A stretch of DNA of 64,000 nucleotides from JABWBJ01 sp035646395 (GTDB taxonomy: Bacteria; Gemmatimonadota; Gemmatimonadetes; Gemmatimonadales; Gemmatimonadaceae): assembly GCA_035646395.1 (NCBI GenBank), contig DASRPK010000165.1, positions 5,390 through 69,389 of the forward strand, read 5' to 3'. A model generated the notes under the pieces. It had not been told where the DNA came from. It saw nothing but the letters and a program-made list of their open reading frames with translations, and searched no databases. The position numbers and the translations under genes were made by a program. Below, one piece after another: positions 35,744 to 45,300 of this stretch; positions within the stretch are counted from its first letter, which is position 1, and every line of letters begins with the position of its first letter.

Positions 35744-38041
35744 TTAGAATGCTGGTCCAATGGCCAGGTGAAGACGCAACCGGCTCATCACCTTCTTGAA
35801 GAATCCGCCGGAACTGTTCAACGGGTCGTACCGGCGGGTGTTCGTGAGGGTCACGAGCTCCACCGTGCCGTCCGGGTTCGTGACCTGCGTGACGACCGGC
35901 AGGTCTTCAACCAGCGTGGGGCGGATCCCCAGGTCGAGTCGCACCGGACCGACCGGCGTATCCATTCTCAGGCCAAAACCCGGCGTGATTGCCGCCGTCG
36001 CGCCTAACAAGTCGCTCAACTGGTTGGTGCCGATCACCGCGCCATCGATGAACACCGCGGCGCTGATGCCCTGCACCGGCCAGAGCGGGAAGCGATACTC
36101 CACGCTCGCTTCCGCGAGCGCGGTTCCGCCTAACGGTTGCGGATGGAAGGCGGTCGCCCCGAGACCCTCGCGGTTCGGGTCGCAACTGCGATCGGCGATC
36201 TGTGCGTTGCTGCAGGGCGCCGCCAGCGCGGTATCGGTGAGCGCCGTGGGAGATACGGTCAGCACTCGCGGACCGAGTTGTCGCTCACCGAAACCACGCA
36301 CAGACTGCGAACCGCCAGCGTAGAACCGCTTGCGCGGGTGAACCACCAGCTCATCGTCGACGCTCGTCACGCCCAGCGCGGCATTGGTGCCCGCGATGGG
36401 ACGTACCCACCCGACGCGGGCACGGAATGCCAGCACCGCGGTCCGGCTCATGCGGTGATACGAGCTGCCATTCAGCTCGAGCCGGTTGTACCGGAAGTCG
36501 GACGCCGTGAGTCCGGACGCGTGCTCGAGATCCGTGCGTAGTCGATACCCACGATCGGGCGTAAATGGATCGTTCGAGACATCGAACTGCGTCACCGACG
36601 CCAGGGGAGACAACACGTTGCCGTTGCCGAGAACGTCTATCGTCGGGTGGAGGCAGACGCCAAAACTCACGCAGAAGTAGACGTCGGAAGCCCTGATGCG
36701 TGAGAGCTCATACGTATACCCGAGCGTCGAGTTGGTCCGCGGCCCGAAGTCGCGCGTGAGGGCGATACTCGCTCCATGTCCCCGCTCGATGACGATGCCG
36801 GGGACGGCCCGGCGATGGGCGAACACCGACACGCCGAGTTGATTGTGGACCGAGAAGAGCCATGGCTGCAGAACATCCACGCTCGCCGACCACGTCGGCT
36901 TGAGAAACGCGTCGCGGGCCCCGCCATCGGCGCCATTGGTCACGTCGTAGAACATGCCCCGCCCATTCAGGGAACTGGCAAGCAGGTTGCTGACGGTGCC
37001 GCGCAACGATAGGCGTCTCGCGCTGCCGAACAAGTTGTATCGCGTGAAATGAGCATCCACCTGCCCGAAGTCGGCGGTGGTTAATCCCCCCGCCAGTTCC
37101 AACCGGTTGAGGTCTGCTTCCACAACGCGGATGCGGACCAGGCGCAGGGTGTCGCCGGCAGGCGGCGTGTCGATCTCCAGTTCGGAGAACAGTCCGGAGA
37201 GGTACAGGTTGCGCTGGCTGCCGAGGATCGCACTTCGCTTGAACAGGTCACCACTCTTGAACGTCAACTGGCGGTGGATCGTCTCGTTGGAAACCTTGGT
37301 GTTGCCAACGAATTGGACTTCCGAAACGCGAATGAGCGGACCGGCAGTGATGGAAATGCTGACCGGGCCTCGGTTCGAAGCCTCGGAAACCTGCGTGGTA
37401 TCGACGTCGATCTTTGCCGAAGCGTGGCCCCGTTCCCAGAGTTCATCGCGCAGCAGGAGAATCGTGGAATCCAGCGCGATCACGTTGAGCGGTTCCCCTG
37501 ATTTCAGCTGCAGGGCACGACCGATCGCGTGACTGGGAAGTGCGCTGTCGACCTGGGTGACGCGCAACTCGCTGATGATGGTCGGCTCCTTCTCCTCGAT
37601 CTCGAAGATTGCACGCACACCACCCGAGGTTCGCTCGGTCCTCGCGACAACAGACGCGTCGCGCCAGCCGCGCTGCCAGTAAAAGAGGCGGATCCGCAGC
37701 ACATCGCGCCGGAACTCCAGGGCATCCAGGCGATGGCGCGTGTTGAACGTCGGCGATCGTGTGATCCAGCAGACCGGGAGGTACAGCGGCGACTTGCAGG
37801 CAGTGCCCTTCGTGACCAGGCCAGCGCGCAGCGCATTGATGTCCACGCTCCTCACGCCGCGAATCGACACCTGCCTCACCAGCGGCCGGTCGGCGGGCAG
37901 GCTATCGGCCTGCGCCCGACTGACGTTAGGCGCCAACGCGACTACCGCGGCTCCCATGAGGACGAGCCGCGTGAGCCAATGCCGACGTGGCGTGGGAGCA
38001 GAGTCTGAGGTCGTGCTCGCCTCCTGGCAGCGGCGCATCAT
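35744..38041 (-). CDS. tamA: Outer membrane assembly protein of the BamA/TamA (Omp85) family
   Basis: 765 residues. After a signal peptide (ending near NVSRAQA) there are about three POTRA domains, for example ISELRVTQVDSALPSH and RVSEVQFVGNTKVSNETI. The C-terminal 16-stranded barrel (about 330-765) contains the conserved loop-6 motif in GGSQSVRGFGERQLGP. It ends with HLAIGPAF, the C-terminal Phe expected for barrel insertion. Next to tamB it is best called TamA, but BamA function cannot be excluded from sequence alone. Confidence 0.88.
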   Translation of the reverse strand: MMRRCQEASTTSDSAPTPRRHWLTRLVLMGAAVVALAPNVSRAQADSLPADRPLVRQVSIRGVRSVDINALRAGLVTKGTACKSPLYLPVCWITRSPTFNTRHRLDALEFRRDVLRIRLFYWQRGWRDASVVARTERTSGGVRAIFEIEEKEPTIISELRVTQVDSALPSHAIGRALQLKSGEPLNVIALDSTILLLRDELWERGHASAKIDVDTTQVSEASNRGPVSISITAGPLIRVSEVQFVGNTKVSNETIHRQLTFKSGDLFKRSAILGSQRNLYLSGLFSELEIDTPPAGDTLRLVRIRVVEADLNRLELAGGLTTADFGQVDAHFTRYNLFGSARRLSLRGTVSNLLASSLNGRGMFYDVTNGADGGARDAFLKPTWSASVDVLQPWLFSVHNQLGVSVFAHRRAVPGIVIERGHGASIALTRDFGPRTNSTLGYTYELSRIRASDVYFCVSFGVCLHPTIDVLGNGNVLSPLASVTQFDVSNDPFTPDRGYRLRTDLEHASGLTASDFRYNRLELNGSSYHRMSRTAVLAFRARVGWVRPIAGTNAALGVTSVDDELVVHPRKRFYAGGSQSVRGFGERQLGPRVLTVSPTALTDTALAAPCSNAQIADRSCDPNREGLGATAFHPQPLGGTALAEASVEYRFPLWPVQGISAAVFIDGAVIGTNQLSDLLGATAAITPGFGLRMDTPVGPVRLDLGIRPTLVEDLPVVTQVTNPDGTVELVTLTNTRRYDPLNSSGGFFKKVMSRLRLHLAIGPAF

Positions 38042-38177
38042 CCATTGAGCGCCGTCCGATCGTACTCAGCGGCCGAGGCCCGGTTCCGGCTGCGGATGTG
38101 GTTGGTGCGGACGAGGCCTCCAAGGCGTTGCGGGGTAGTGATGCACAGCACTTCACACACCTTGCGGAGGACTTCTC

Positions 38178-38750
38178 ATGGCGGGCGGAACAGCAATTCA
38201 CACCGAAACGAGTGTGTGGGAAATCGATCCCGCGCATTCGAGCGTCGAGTTCTCGGTGAAGCATATGATGATGACGACGGTACGCGGCCGCTTCAAAAGT
38301 CTCACGGGAACCCTAACGGGAAGTGAAGATCATCCCGAAGGCTGCTGCGTCGAGGTGGAAATCGACACCGCGAGCATCGACACCGGCTCCAGCGATCGCG
38401 ACACCCACCTCAAGTCGGCGGACTTCTTCGATGCCGAGGCGCATCCGAAGATCACTTTCAGGAGCACCCATCTCGAGGGCGATCCCCGGGCCTCGGAAGG
38501 CGCACGGTTTCGCGTTTTCGGCGACCTGACGATCCGGGACACGACCATGCCCATCGCGCTCGACTGCATGTTCGAAGGGCGCGGCAACGATCCGTGGGGC
38601 AAGGAGCGCGCCGGCTTCTCGGCGTACACCGAGATCGACCGTCGTGACTGGGGACTGAAGTGGAACCAGGTGATCGAAACGGGCGGCGTCCTGGTGGCGA
38701 ACAAGGTTCGAATCGAAGCGGAAGTGCAGTTCGTGCGAAAGGAGGACTGA
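38178..38750 (+). CDS. YceI family protein
   Basis: 190 residues with a GCGGAGGA ribosome-binding site before the ATG. The lipocalin-like beta barrel has VWEIDPAHSSVEFSVKHMMM at the start, GRFKSLTGTLTG, DFFDAEAHPKITFRS and a C-terminal GGVLVANKVRIEAEVQF. YceI proteins bind polyisoprenoids. No signal peptide is seen, unlike E. coli YceI, which is exported; cytoplasmic versions are common. It is followed by a terminator. Confidence 0.93.
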   Translation: MAGGTAIHTETSVWEIDPAHSSVEFSVKHMMMTTVRGRFKSLTGTLTGSEDHPEGCCVEVEIDTASIDTGSSDRDTHLKSADFFDAEAHPKITFRSTHLEGDPRASEGARFRVFGDLTIRDTTMPIALDCMFEGRGNDPWGKERAGFSAYTEIDRRDWGLKWNQVIETGGVLVANKVRIEAEVQFVRKED

Positions 38751-38756
38751 GGCCAG

Positions 38757-38792
38757 AGGCCAGAGGCCAAAGCTATCCCTCTGGCCTTTGTT
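38757..38792 (+). terminator. Terminator after yceI
   Basis: AGGCCAGAGG (38757-38766) pairs with CCTCTGGCCT (38778-38787), followed by TTGTT. The upstream arm is part of three tandem copies of an AGGCCAG unit, a repeat of the same kind as in other gaps. Confidence 0.65.
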
Positions 38793-38798
38793 CATGTC

Positions 38799-38804
38799 TA
38801 TACT
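38799..38804 (+). promoter_or_regulatory. Possible -10 box, leaderless ligase transcript
   Basis: TATACT lies seven bases before GTG 38812. No clear -35 or ribosome-binding site is seen, so the message may start at or near the start codon. Confidence 0.3.
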
Positions 38805-38811
38805 CCTCGGC

Positions 38812-39900
38812 GTGACTGATTCACGTTTTCCCATCGAGCCGCCGATCGAGCCGATGCTCGCCACGATCGCGGAAACCATGCCCGAGGATGGCGGCGACTA
38901 TCTCTTCGAACCCAAGTGGGATGGGTTTCGGGCGATCGTGTATCGCGGGAAGTCAGACCTGTACATCCAGAGCCGCGACCTCAAGCCGCTGGATCGATAC
39001 TTCCCCGAGCTTCACGACGCGTTGCTCGAGGCGTTACCTCCCCACTGCATCGTGGACGGCGAGATCGTCATCGTGGGTGAACAAGGACTCGACTTCGACG
39101 CATTGCAGTTGCGCCTTCATCCGGCCGCCTCACGAGTGAACAAGCTGGCAGCGGCCACGCCGTCATCGTTCGTGGCCTTCGATTTGCTCGCGGTCGACGG
39201 AACGAACATCATGGAGCTGCCGCAGGCGGAGCGACGATCTCGACTCGAGCAATTGCTGCTCGACGTTGGACGGCCCGTGCACCTGACGCCCATGACCCGC
39301 GATCGCGAGACCGCCGTGCGTTGGCTCAACGAGTTCGAGGGCGCTGGACTCGATGGCGTGATCGTGAAGCTCGCGCAGAATCGTTATGTGCCGGGCAAGC
39401 GCGCCATGATCAAGGTGAAGCACATCCGGACCGCCGACTGCGTCGTCGCCGGATTCCGGTGGTACAAGACCGGGAAGGATCTGGTCGGTTCTCTTCTCCT
39501 GGGGCTGTTTGACGACCAGGGCGTTCTGCAACACGTCGGCGTGACCTCGTCATTCACAATGGCCAGGCGGGCGACTTTGGCGCAGGAGCTGGAGCCACTC
39601 CGAAAGAACGCGATGGAGAATCATCCATGGCGCTCCTGGGCCAGCGCCGAAGGAAGTCGAATGCCCGGAGGTCAAAGCCGATGGTCGGCCGGCAAGGACT
39701 TGTCGTGGGAACCGCTTCGCGTCGAACGAGTGTGCGAAGTGAAATACGATCACCTGCAGGGGGACCGGTTCCGGCATGCGGCGGTCTTTCTGCGATGGAG
39801 GCCGGATCGTGAACCGGACGACTGCACCTACGAGCAGCTCGAAGTGACGCCGCCTTACGAGTTGGAGAAGGTCTTTTCGTCCGGATCGAGCGCCTCCTGA
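38812..39900 (+). CDS. ATP-dependent DNA ligase (LigC / LigD-ligase type)
   Basis: 362 residues from GTG 38812, preferred because a -10-like box ends seven bases before it; ATG 38788 and 38794 are possible. The nucleotidylated lysine is K35 in EPKWDGFRA. Further motifs are VDGEIVIV, FVAFDLLAV, GLDGVIVKLAQNRYVPGKRAMIKVKH and a C-terminal OB-fold. It seals DNA nicks or breaks using ATP. The 3' end overlaps the polymerase gene by 46 bp in the opposite direction. Together they cover two activities of LigD, but on separate proteins. No Ku gene is seen in this window. Confidence 0.92.
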   Translation: MTDSRFPIEPPIEPMLATIAETMPEDGGDYLFEPKWDGFRAIVYRGKSDLYIQSRDLKPLDRYFPELHDALLEALPPHCIVDGEIVIVGEQGLDFDALQLRLHPAASRVNKLAAATPSSFVAFDLLAVDGTNIMELPQAERRSRLEQLLLDVGRPVHLTPMTRDRETAVRWLNEFEGAGLDGVIVKLAQNRYVPGKRAMIKVKHIRTADCVVAGFRWYKTGKDLVGSLLLGLFDDQGVLQHVGVTSSFTMARRATLAQELEPLRKNAMENHPWRSWASAEGSRMPGGQSRWSAGKDLSWEPLRVERVCEVKYDHLQGDRFRHAAVFLRWRPDREPDDCTYEQLEVTPPYELEKVFSSGSSAS

Positions 39901-41159
39901 ACGGGCCGGATCTGCACCGGAACGTGTTGGAGGTTGAGGCGAATTCTGGTCCACGTGCTGTAACGGCCGCGCATCGCATCCACGAGCACATCCGCGGGCT
40001 CGAGATGTTTCGCTGCGTCCGGGTGCCGCTTCTTCCAGCGCTCGAGTCCAGCCAGCGCATCTTCCTTCTTCTTCGCGCGACCGATTTCGATGAGCGGGAA
40101 TTTCTTCGCGCGCGACGCCTGAACCCGAGCCGGCTCACCCTCCTGTTTCTGGTAATGGGGTGGCCAGGGTGCGTCACCCTGCCCTTCCTTCTCCTGCCTG
40201 GCGGAAAGCTCGAGCAACTTGTCGAGTGAGCACGGGTTGTCGTCGATGCCCTCGTGACGATCACCGAGCTTCGCGAACCGCGCCGGCATAGTGACCAACG
40301 TGAAATCGGCCGGATTGCAATCGTCGAGTTCGTCCCAGAGGATCGGAGCGGAAACTCTCGCGTCAGGCGTCGGGCGTACGGAATAGGCCGACGCGACGGT
40401 CCGGTCTTTCGCGTTCTGGTTGTAATCGAGAAAGACGCCGTGCCGCTCCTCTTTCCACCATTTGCTCGTCGCAATCGATGGTGCGCGACGTTCGACCTCA
40501 CGAGCAAAGGCCAGCGCGGCTCGCCGAACCTCCGGAAATGTCCACCGCTGCTCAATTCGCACGATGACGTGCATGCCACGCGATCCAGACGTCTTGATCC
40601 AGCCGATCAGGTCGAGGTCAGCGAGAACCTCCCTGATGACGCGCGCTACCTGCTGGATCTGGGGCCACTGGATGCCCGGCACCGGGTCGAGATCCACGCG
40701 CAATTCGTCGGGATGATCGAGCGCTTCGGCGCGAACGGGGTGCGGATGTAACTCGAGACAGGCAAGATTCGCCATCCAGGCCAACGCAGCGGCGTCGCGC
40801 GGCACGATCTCCTCGGCGCTTCTCCCCGACGGAAACTTCAACTCGACGACTTCGATCCAGTCCGGTCGTGATGCCGGCGCACGCTTCTGGTAGAAGAACT
40901 CCTCGCCGACCCCGTTCGGGTAGCGCACGAGGACGTTAGGCCGACCGCCGGCACCACGCAGGGCCCCCGCCGATACCGCGAGGTAATACTGAACCAGGTC
41001 CAGTTTCGTGTGCTTCGGGCCCGGGAAAAGGACCTTCTGCGGATTGGAGATCGTGACCTCACGCCCCGCGATGGTCAGCACCTCACCTGCGCTCCTGGCC
41101 TTGGCGCGTGCCCCGGGCTTCGCCCCTGCCTCCTTCTTCTCTCCCCGTGCTCGCGCCAT
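39855..41159 (-). CDS. Stand-alone LigD-type primase-polymerase
   Basis: 434 residues. The N-terminal 25 residues are basic and low-complexity. The AEP-like polymerase domain covers about 28-330 with SNPQKVLFPG, NVLVRYPNGV, HPHPVRAEALDHPDELRVDLDPVPG (metal ligands D156 and D158) and GWIKTSGSRGMHVIV. The last 100 residues are basic and helical, unlike most LigD polymerases. It may fill gaps during end joining, alongside the ligase on the opposite strand. An octamer copy lies at 40934-40941. Confidence 0.9.
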   Translation of the reverse strand: MARARGEKKEAGAKPGARAKARSAGEVLTIAGREVTISNPQKVLFPGPKHTKLDLVQYYLAVSAGALRGAGGRPNVLVRYPNGVGEEFFYQKRAPASRPDWIEVVELKFPSGRSAEEIVPRDAAALAWMANLACLELHPHPVRAEALDHPDELRVDLDPVPGIQWPQIQQVARVIREVLADLDLIGWIKTSGSRGMHVIVRIEQRWTFPEVRRAALAFAREVERRAPSIATSKWWKEERHGVFLDYNQNAKDRTVASAYSVRPTPDARVSAPILWDELDDCNPADFTLVTMPARFAKLGDRHEGIDDNPCSLDKLLELSARQEKEGQGDAPWPPHYQKQEGEPARVQASRAKKFPLIEIGRAKKKEDALAGLERWKKRHPDAAKHLEPADVLVDAMRGRYSTWTRIRLNLQHVPVQIRPVQEALDPDEKTFSNS

Positions 41160-41177
41160 GCCTGACGACCGGCCGCG

Positions 41178-41762
41178 TTAGGCCGAGTGCGGCTGCACAT
41201 ACGCCAGCTCGCGACCTTCCGCGGCGCACTTGAGCATCAGCGAACCACGACTCATGTCGCCCAGTCCAACGAACGCTTCCGGATAGTGCAGCCGGGCGCC
41301 AAGTATTTCGTGTAGCGGCGCCAGGTACTTGCGAGTCGCAATGCTGCCGAGGAGGACCACTCGCTCCGACGCATCCATTTCGTCTGCCAGCCGGCCCGCG
41401 TCCCGGCGAAGTGGACGCGTGTATCGCCTGTCAGCGAGGTCCACTTCCACTTTCGCGATCTTCCGGAGCTCGCCGATATCGATGCGCTCTGCAGCCGGCC
41501 GCAATCCACGTCCCGGAACGATGACCTGCACACCGTCCCATCCGGACGGCGGCTGGGCGAACGCCGAGGCGTATGCCAGCTTGCCACGAAAGTACAGCGC
41601 ACTCATGAACGTGAAGACTTCGCCGATGGTCGCGCCGTCGCTCGAACGCAGGCGTACAGCAACTGGCGTCGCCGACTTCCCGTTCAACAAATACCCTGCA
41701 CGTTTCCCCGAGCAGTTTGCCGGAGAAAGGAGAAAAACCTGGTGAGAGCCGATACTGGTCAC
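41178..41762 (-). CDS. Conserved hypothetical protein next to the LigD-type polymerase
   Basis: 194 residues that I do not recognise. It begins MTSIGSHQVFLLSPANCSGKRAGYLL, with a conserved-looking FTFMSALYFRGKLAYASAF in the middle and VVLLGSIATRKYLAPL and FVGLGDMSRGSLMLKCA toward the end. The composition is globular with no membrane segment or signal. It is read in the same direction as the polymerase and 18 bp upstream of it, so they probably share a transcript. The TAA stop lies inside an octamer copy (41176-41183). Confidence 0.75.
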   Translation of the reverse strand: MTSIGSHQVFLLSPANCSGKRAGYLLNGKSATPVAVRLRSSDGATIGEVFTFMSALYFRGKLAYASAFAQPPSGWDGVQVIVPGRGLRPAAERIDIGELRKIAKVEVDLADRRYTRPLRRDAGRLADEMDASERVVLLGSIATRKYLAPLHEILGARLHYPEAFVGLGDMSRGSLMLKCAAEGRELAYVQPHSA

Positions 41763-41800
41763 GCGCGACGACGGTGGAATGTCCTGGAGAAAAGTAGTCG

Positions 41801-42325
41801 TCAGCGATTCACAATCGGGAGATACTCATCCCAGGGCCCGATAGCTTCGCGGTACTGCTTGGCCATCACCCGTGCGCATTGCGCAATGTGACCGAGGTCA
41901 TGAACAACCCAGGCGGCCAGAAGTTGCCGGAGGGGGACGGCTCCGAGCTCTGGATGCTGGCCTTCCAGCGCAAACTGTGACTCGGTCAGTTGCCAGGCAG
42001 CAAGCGTCTCGAGATTGTTGCCGCGCAATCTCTCGAACTCGTCGAGAAGTTCGCCAAGGGTTTTCCCTGTACTCTCATGAAATTGCGCGAACCGATCGTA
42101 AGGAGTGAAACGGCGGTTTGCCCCCTGGTCGAGAACGATTCGCGCCCGCGGAATCCAGTCGGTCCGCTCGCCGTGAATCAGGTGGCCCACGATGTCATAC
42201 GGGCTCCACGTGTCGGGACCTTCTGTCGCATAGGTCCACGAATCCGGGAGCCCGGAAAGCATCGATCGCAATGTCCCGGGCGTTCTGGCCAGGACTGCCG
42301 TTCCAGCTGAAAGGTCGAAGTCCAT
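41801..42325 (-). CDS. DinB family protein
   Basis: 174 residues from ATG 42325 (MDFDLSAGTAVL); an upstream frame to 42418 lies inside the TonB receptor gene's end and is not used. The DinB four-helix bundle has WSPYDIVGHLIHGERTDWIPRAR, a mid-segment with HESTGKTLGELLDEF, and RQLLAAWVVHDLGHIAQCARVM with the metal His pattern. DinB-like proteins act as thiol transferases or metal enzymes with unknown substrates. It lies between the TonB receptor and the polymerase group, in the same direction. Confidence 0.9.
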   Translation of the reverse strand: MDFDLSAGTAVLARTPGTLRSMLSGLPDSWTYATEGPDTWSPYDIVGHLIHGERTDWIPRARIVLDQGANRRFTPYDRFAQFHESTGKTLGELLDEFERLRGNNLETLAAWQLTESQFALEGQHPELGAVPLRQLLAAWVVHDLGHIAQCARVMAKQYREAIGPWDEYLPIVNR

Positions 42326-42338
42326 TGTGCAGCGGAAT

Positions 42339-45300
42339 CTACCGCTCTTTTCGCTGTGACGACTCCTTGAACCGGGTGAGTTGTTCCGCAGTGAGGACTT
42401 CCTGCGCCTTCCGTCCATACTCGGTGTTCAGCTTGCCCAACGCCGACTGGGCTGCACTCAGGCGCTGCGCCAGGTCGCGATCGAATACTCGCCTGCCCTG
42501 TCGGAGTACCCAGTTGCGGAGGGGGGCCAGCGCTGTGTCGGCGCGCGCGTTGTACTCGATGCTGATTGCCGCGAGCTGGGAACGCTGTTCCGGTGTCAGC
42601 GAAAGCGAATCACTGAGCGCGGCGACCGCCACGGCCGGGTCGCGCTTCAGCTTCGCTACTGCCTGACGACGCTGTTCGTCGGTCAGCGGTCGTTCGTTGA
42701 CCGGCTCGCGCAATCCAAGGCCCCGTGAGATCGGATTAGGCACCGGTCCACCAAAGGAGTATTCGAGGCCGAAGCGCAGTTGCGTCGGCGCAAACTTCCG
42801 GCGCGCGCTGCCAAAGTTGGTCGGCTGGCCGAACAGCTGGTTCACGCGGTACTTGAACTGATTCGTGTTCGGATCGAAGCCCGTGACGTAGAACAACGTG
42901 GCGTTCGGGTTCGTGCTCAGCGGCGACTGGCCTAACGGCGTGTTCTCCAGGCCAAGGGCACGGACCAGCGCGCCGTTGGCGTTGGAAAGATCGAAGGTCA
43001 GCCGGAGGCGGTCGCTGTAGCTCCAGCCCGATGGCGGCGTGAGGCTGGCGTTGATATCGAAGCGGGCCTGCCATGGCGTCCGGCAGCTGTTGGCACCGGC
43101 CATCCTGCCACGCTGCGACAGGATGCACTTCCGGGCCGCCGAGGGAGCACTGGAGATGAGATCGTTCATCTGTCTGGCGAGCGACGTGTCACTCAACGCC
43201 GCCGGATCGGGAATGAACGCTCGGTCGTTTCCGGTGTTGCCGTCGCCGTTGATGTCCCCATTCACCAGCGGGGTGAGCGGGATCCCCGAATAGAGGTTCG
43301 TGGTCAGGCCGAAGTTGAATCCCCAGAACCGGCCGCCACTCGTCAGGCGGAACGTATGCTGCGGATTCGAGATCGGCACCCACTGCTTGACGTACGGATC
43401 GCCGATGGTACCGATGCGTGAGTTGCCGCGTGTTTCATTGCGACCGGCGTTCAACTGATAGGACAGGCTCAGCGCCAGTCGCCGGTTGAGCAGCGGGTTC
43501 GGCGGTGCAATCGAGGCCTGGAACTCGGCGCGGTAGCTGCGCAGGTCGGACAACAGGCTCGACACCGTCGCGAAGTCCGGCGAGCGGCGTGAGGCGCCTG
43601 ACGAGATCGAGCCCGTCGAGGGGACGACCGCATTGACCGGCGCGAAGACGGGACGGCCCCCTTCACCGGTCAGGAAGAACTGCGGAATGCGATTGAGGTT
43701 GAGATCGACCGTGCTCTGGCCATTGACGTTGTACGAGAACCCACCGTTGATGGTCAGAATCCACTTGCCCGGCACGCGAATGCCGTCGATGCCCAGGCTG
43801 CTGCGCCACGACATCGGGGGTTCGAACCCGGGATCGAACACGCGAACGAGCGGCTTCGAGAGAGAGAAGGTGGTGCCGTTTGTGCCGTCGGCGCAGGACG
43901 AGGGTCCGACGGTCATGGTCCGCCAGTCCGGCACGGGAACCGCGTCACCGACGCAGGACAATGTCACCCGCGTGCCAGGCAGACCGGTCGACTCGACCAA
44001 CTCGGCGACGGTGCCGGTACTCACGGTCCCTCGATAGGCGCCGACGGTTCCGGACACCGCAACACCCGGCAACGTGGTCGCACGCTGCATCGCGACGATC
44101 GACGACACCATGTCGGGCGACATCTGGCGGAGTGCGTTCGCCGACATTCCGCCTAACGTCGATGCTCCGCCCGCCGTCCCCTGCCCTCGCCGGCCGCGCG
44201 AGGCCCAGGAGAAGCCGATGCGCGGACTGACGCCGACGTCTTCCGGAATCCGGTCGGTCCGGACGCCGAACGTCTGGTCGACGGCCGGATTGTATTTCGG
44301 AACCGTGCCGGGATGCGCGAAGTCCAGGCGCAGTCCGCCCTGCAGCTGCCAGGCGTCCGACGCCTTCCACTCGTCGCCGATCCAGACGGAGGAGTTTCGG
44401 GAATTGGTGTTGCGCGGCGTGTTGGTGATGACCCGGTCGTACGACGCCGGCCGGTTGGCCAGCAGGTCCTCGATGGTCAGATACGTGTAGCTGCCGAGGA
44501 GCGGGCTGCCCGGGAAATAGAAGTAGTTGCTGCGATTGAAGCCGGCGCGACCGCCGATCTTCACCTTGTGCCTGCCGCTGGCTGGGAGCCACGAAAGCTC
44601 GTTCGTGGCCTCACCACCTCGGCTCTGCTCGTAGTAGTCGCCCTCGCCCCCACCGAACGTGAGTGACGACAGGCCGGTGCGGCCATCGGCAAACGCCGTT
44701 CCGACGCGCACCGAACCGCCCGGCAGGAGCGTGTAGGGATCCGAATCGTCGGAGTAGTAGTTGTAGCCGGCCGTGAACTCATTGAGCAATCCGCGCACGT
44801 AGTGCGTCGAGCGCAGGCCGAAGGAGTGCTGCACGACGGACAGTTCGTTCACCCGCGTCGGGAAGGAGACTTCCGACCCGTTGTTGCCGATATTCCGCTG
44901 CCAGCTCCCGTTATGCGACAGGCGGATGGAAGTGGTCGCGTTAGGCGCGAAGTCGAAGACTTCCGTCGTGCGGAGCTGCCGGTTGTGGGCCTCGTTCGGG
45001 GCAGCGGCGATCGACAGCGGAATGCCAAGGTCCACCAGCGCCGACGTGACGGCGGACACGGAGTCGAGGCTGATCCCACGCTGGGCCAGCAGTGCACCCC
45101 GGGGATTGAGCAGGGAGTACCAGTCCGCCGCGTTGTCCTCCGCCTGCCAGGAGATGTTGAAGCGGAGTTTCTGCTTGATGATCGGCCCGTTGACTGTGCC
45201 GCTGTGATTGATGGGCCGGTTCACGGGGCGGTTCCACGCCGGATCCTTCCACACCAGGCCTCGATTCGACGTTGCGAACCGGATACTACCGCCCAGAATG

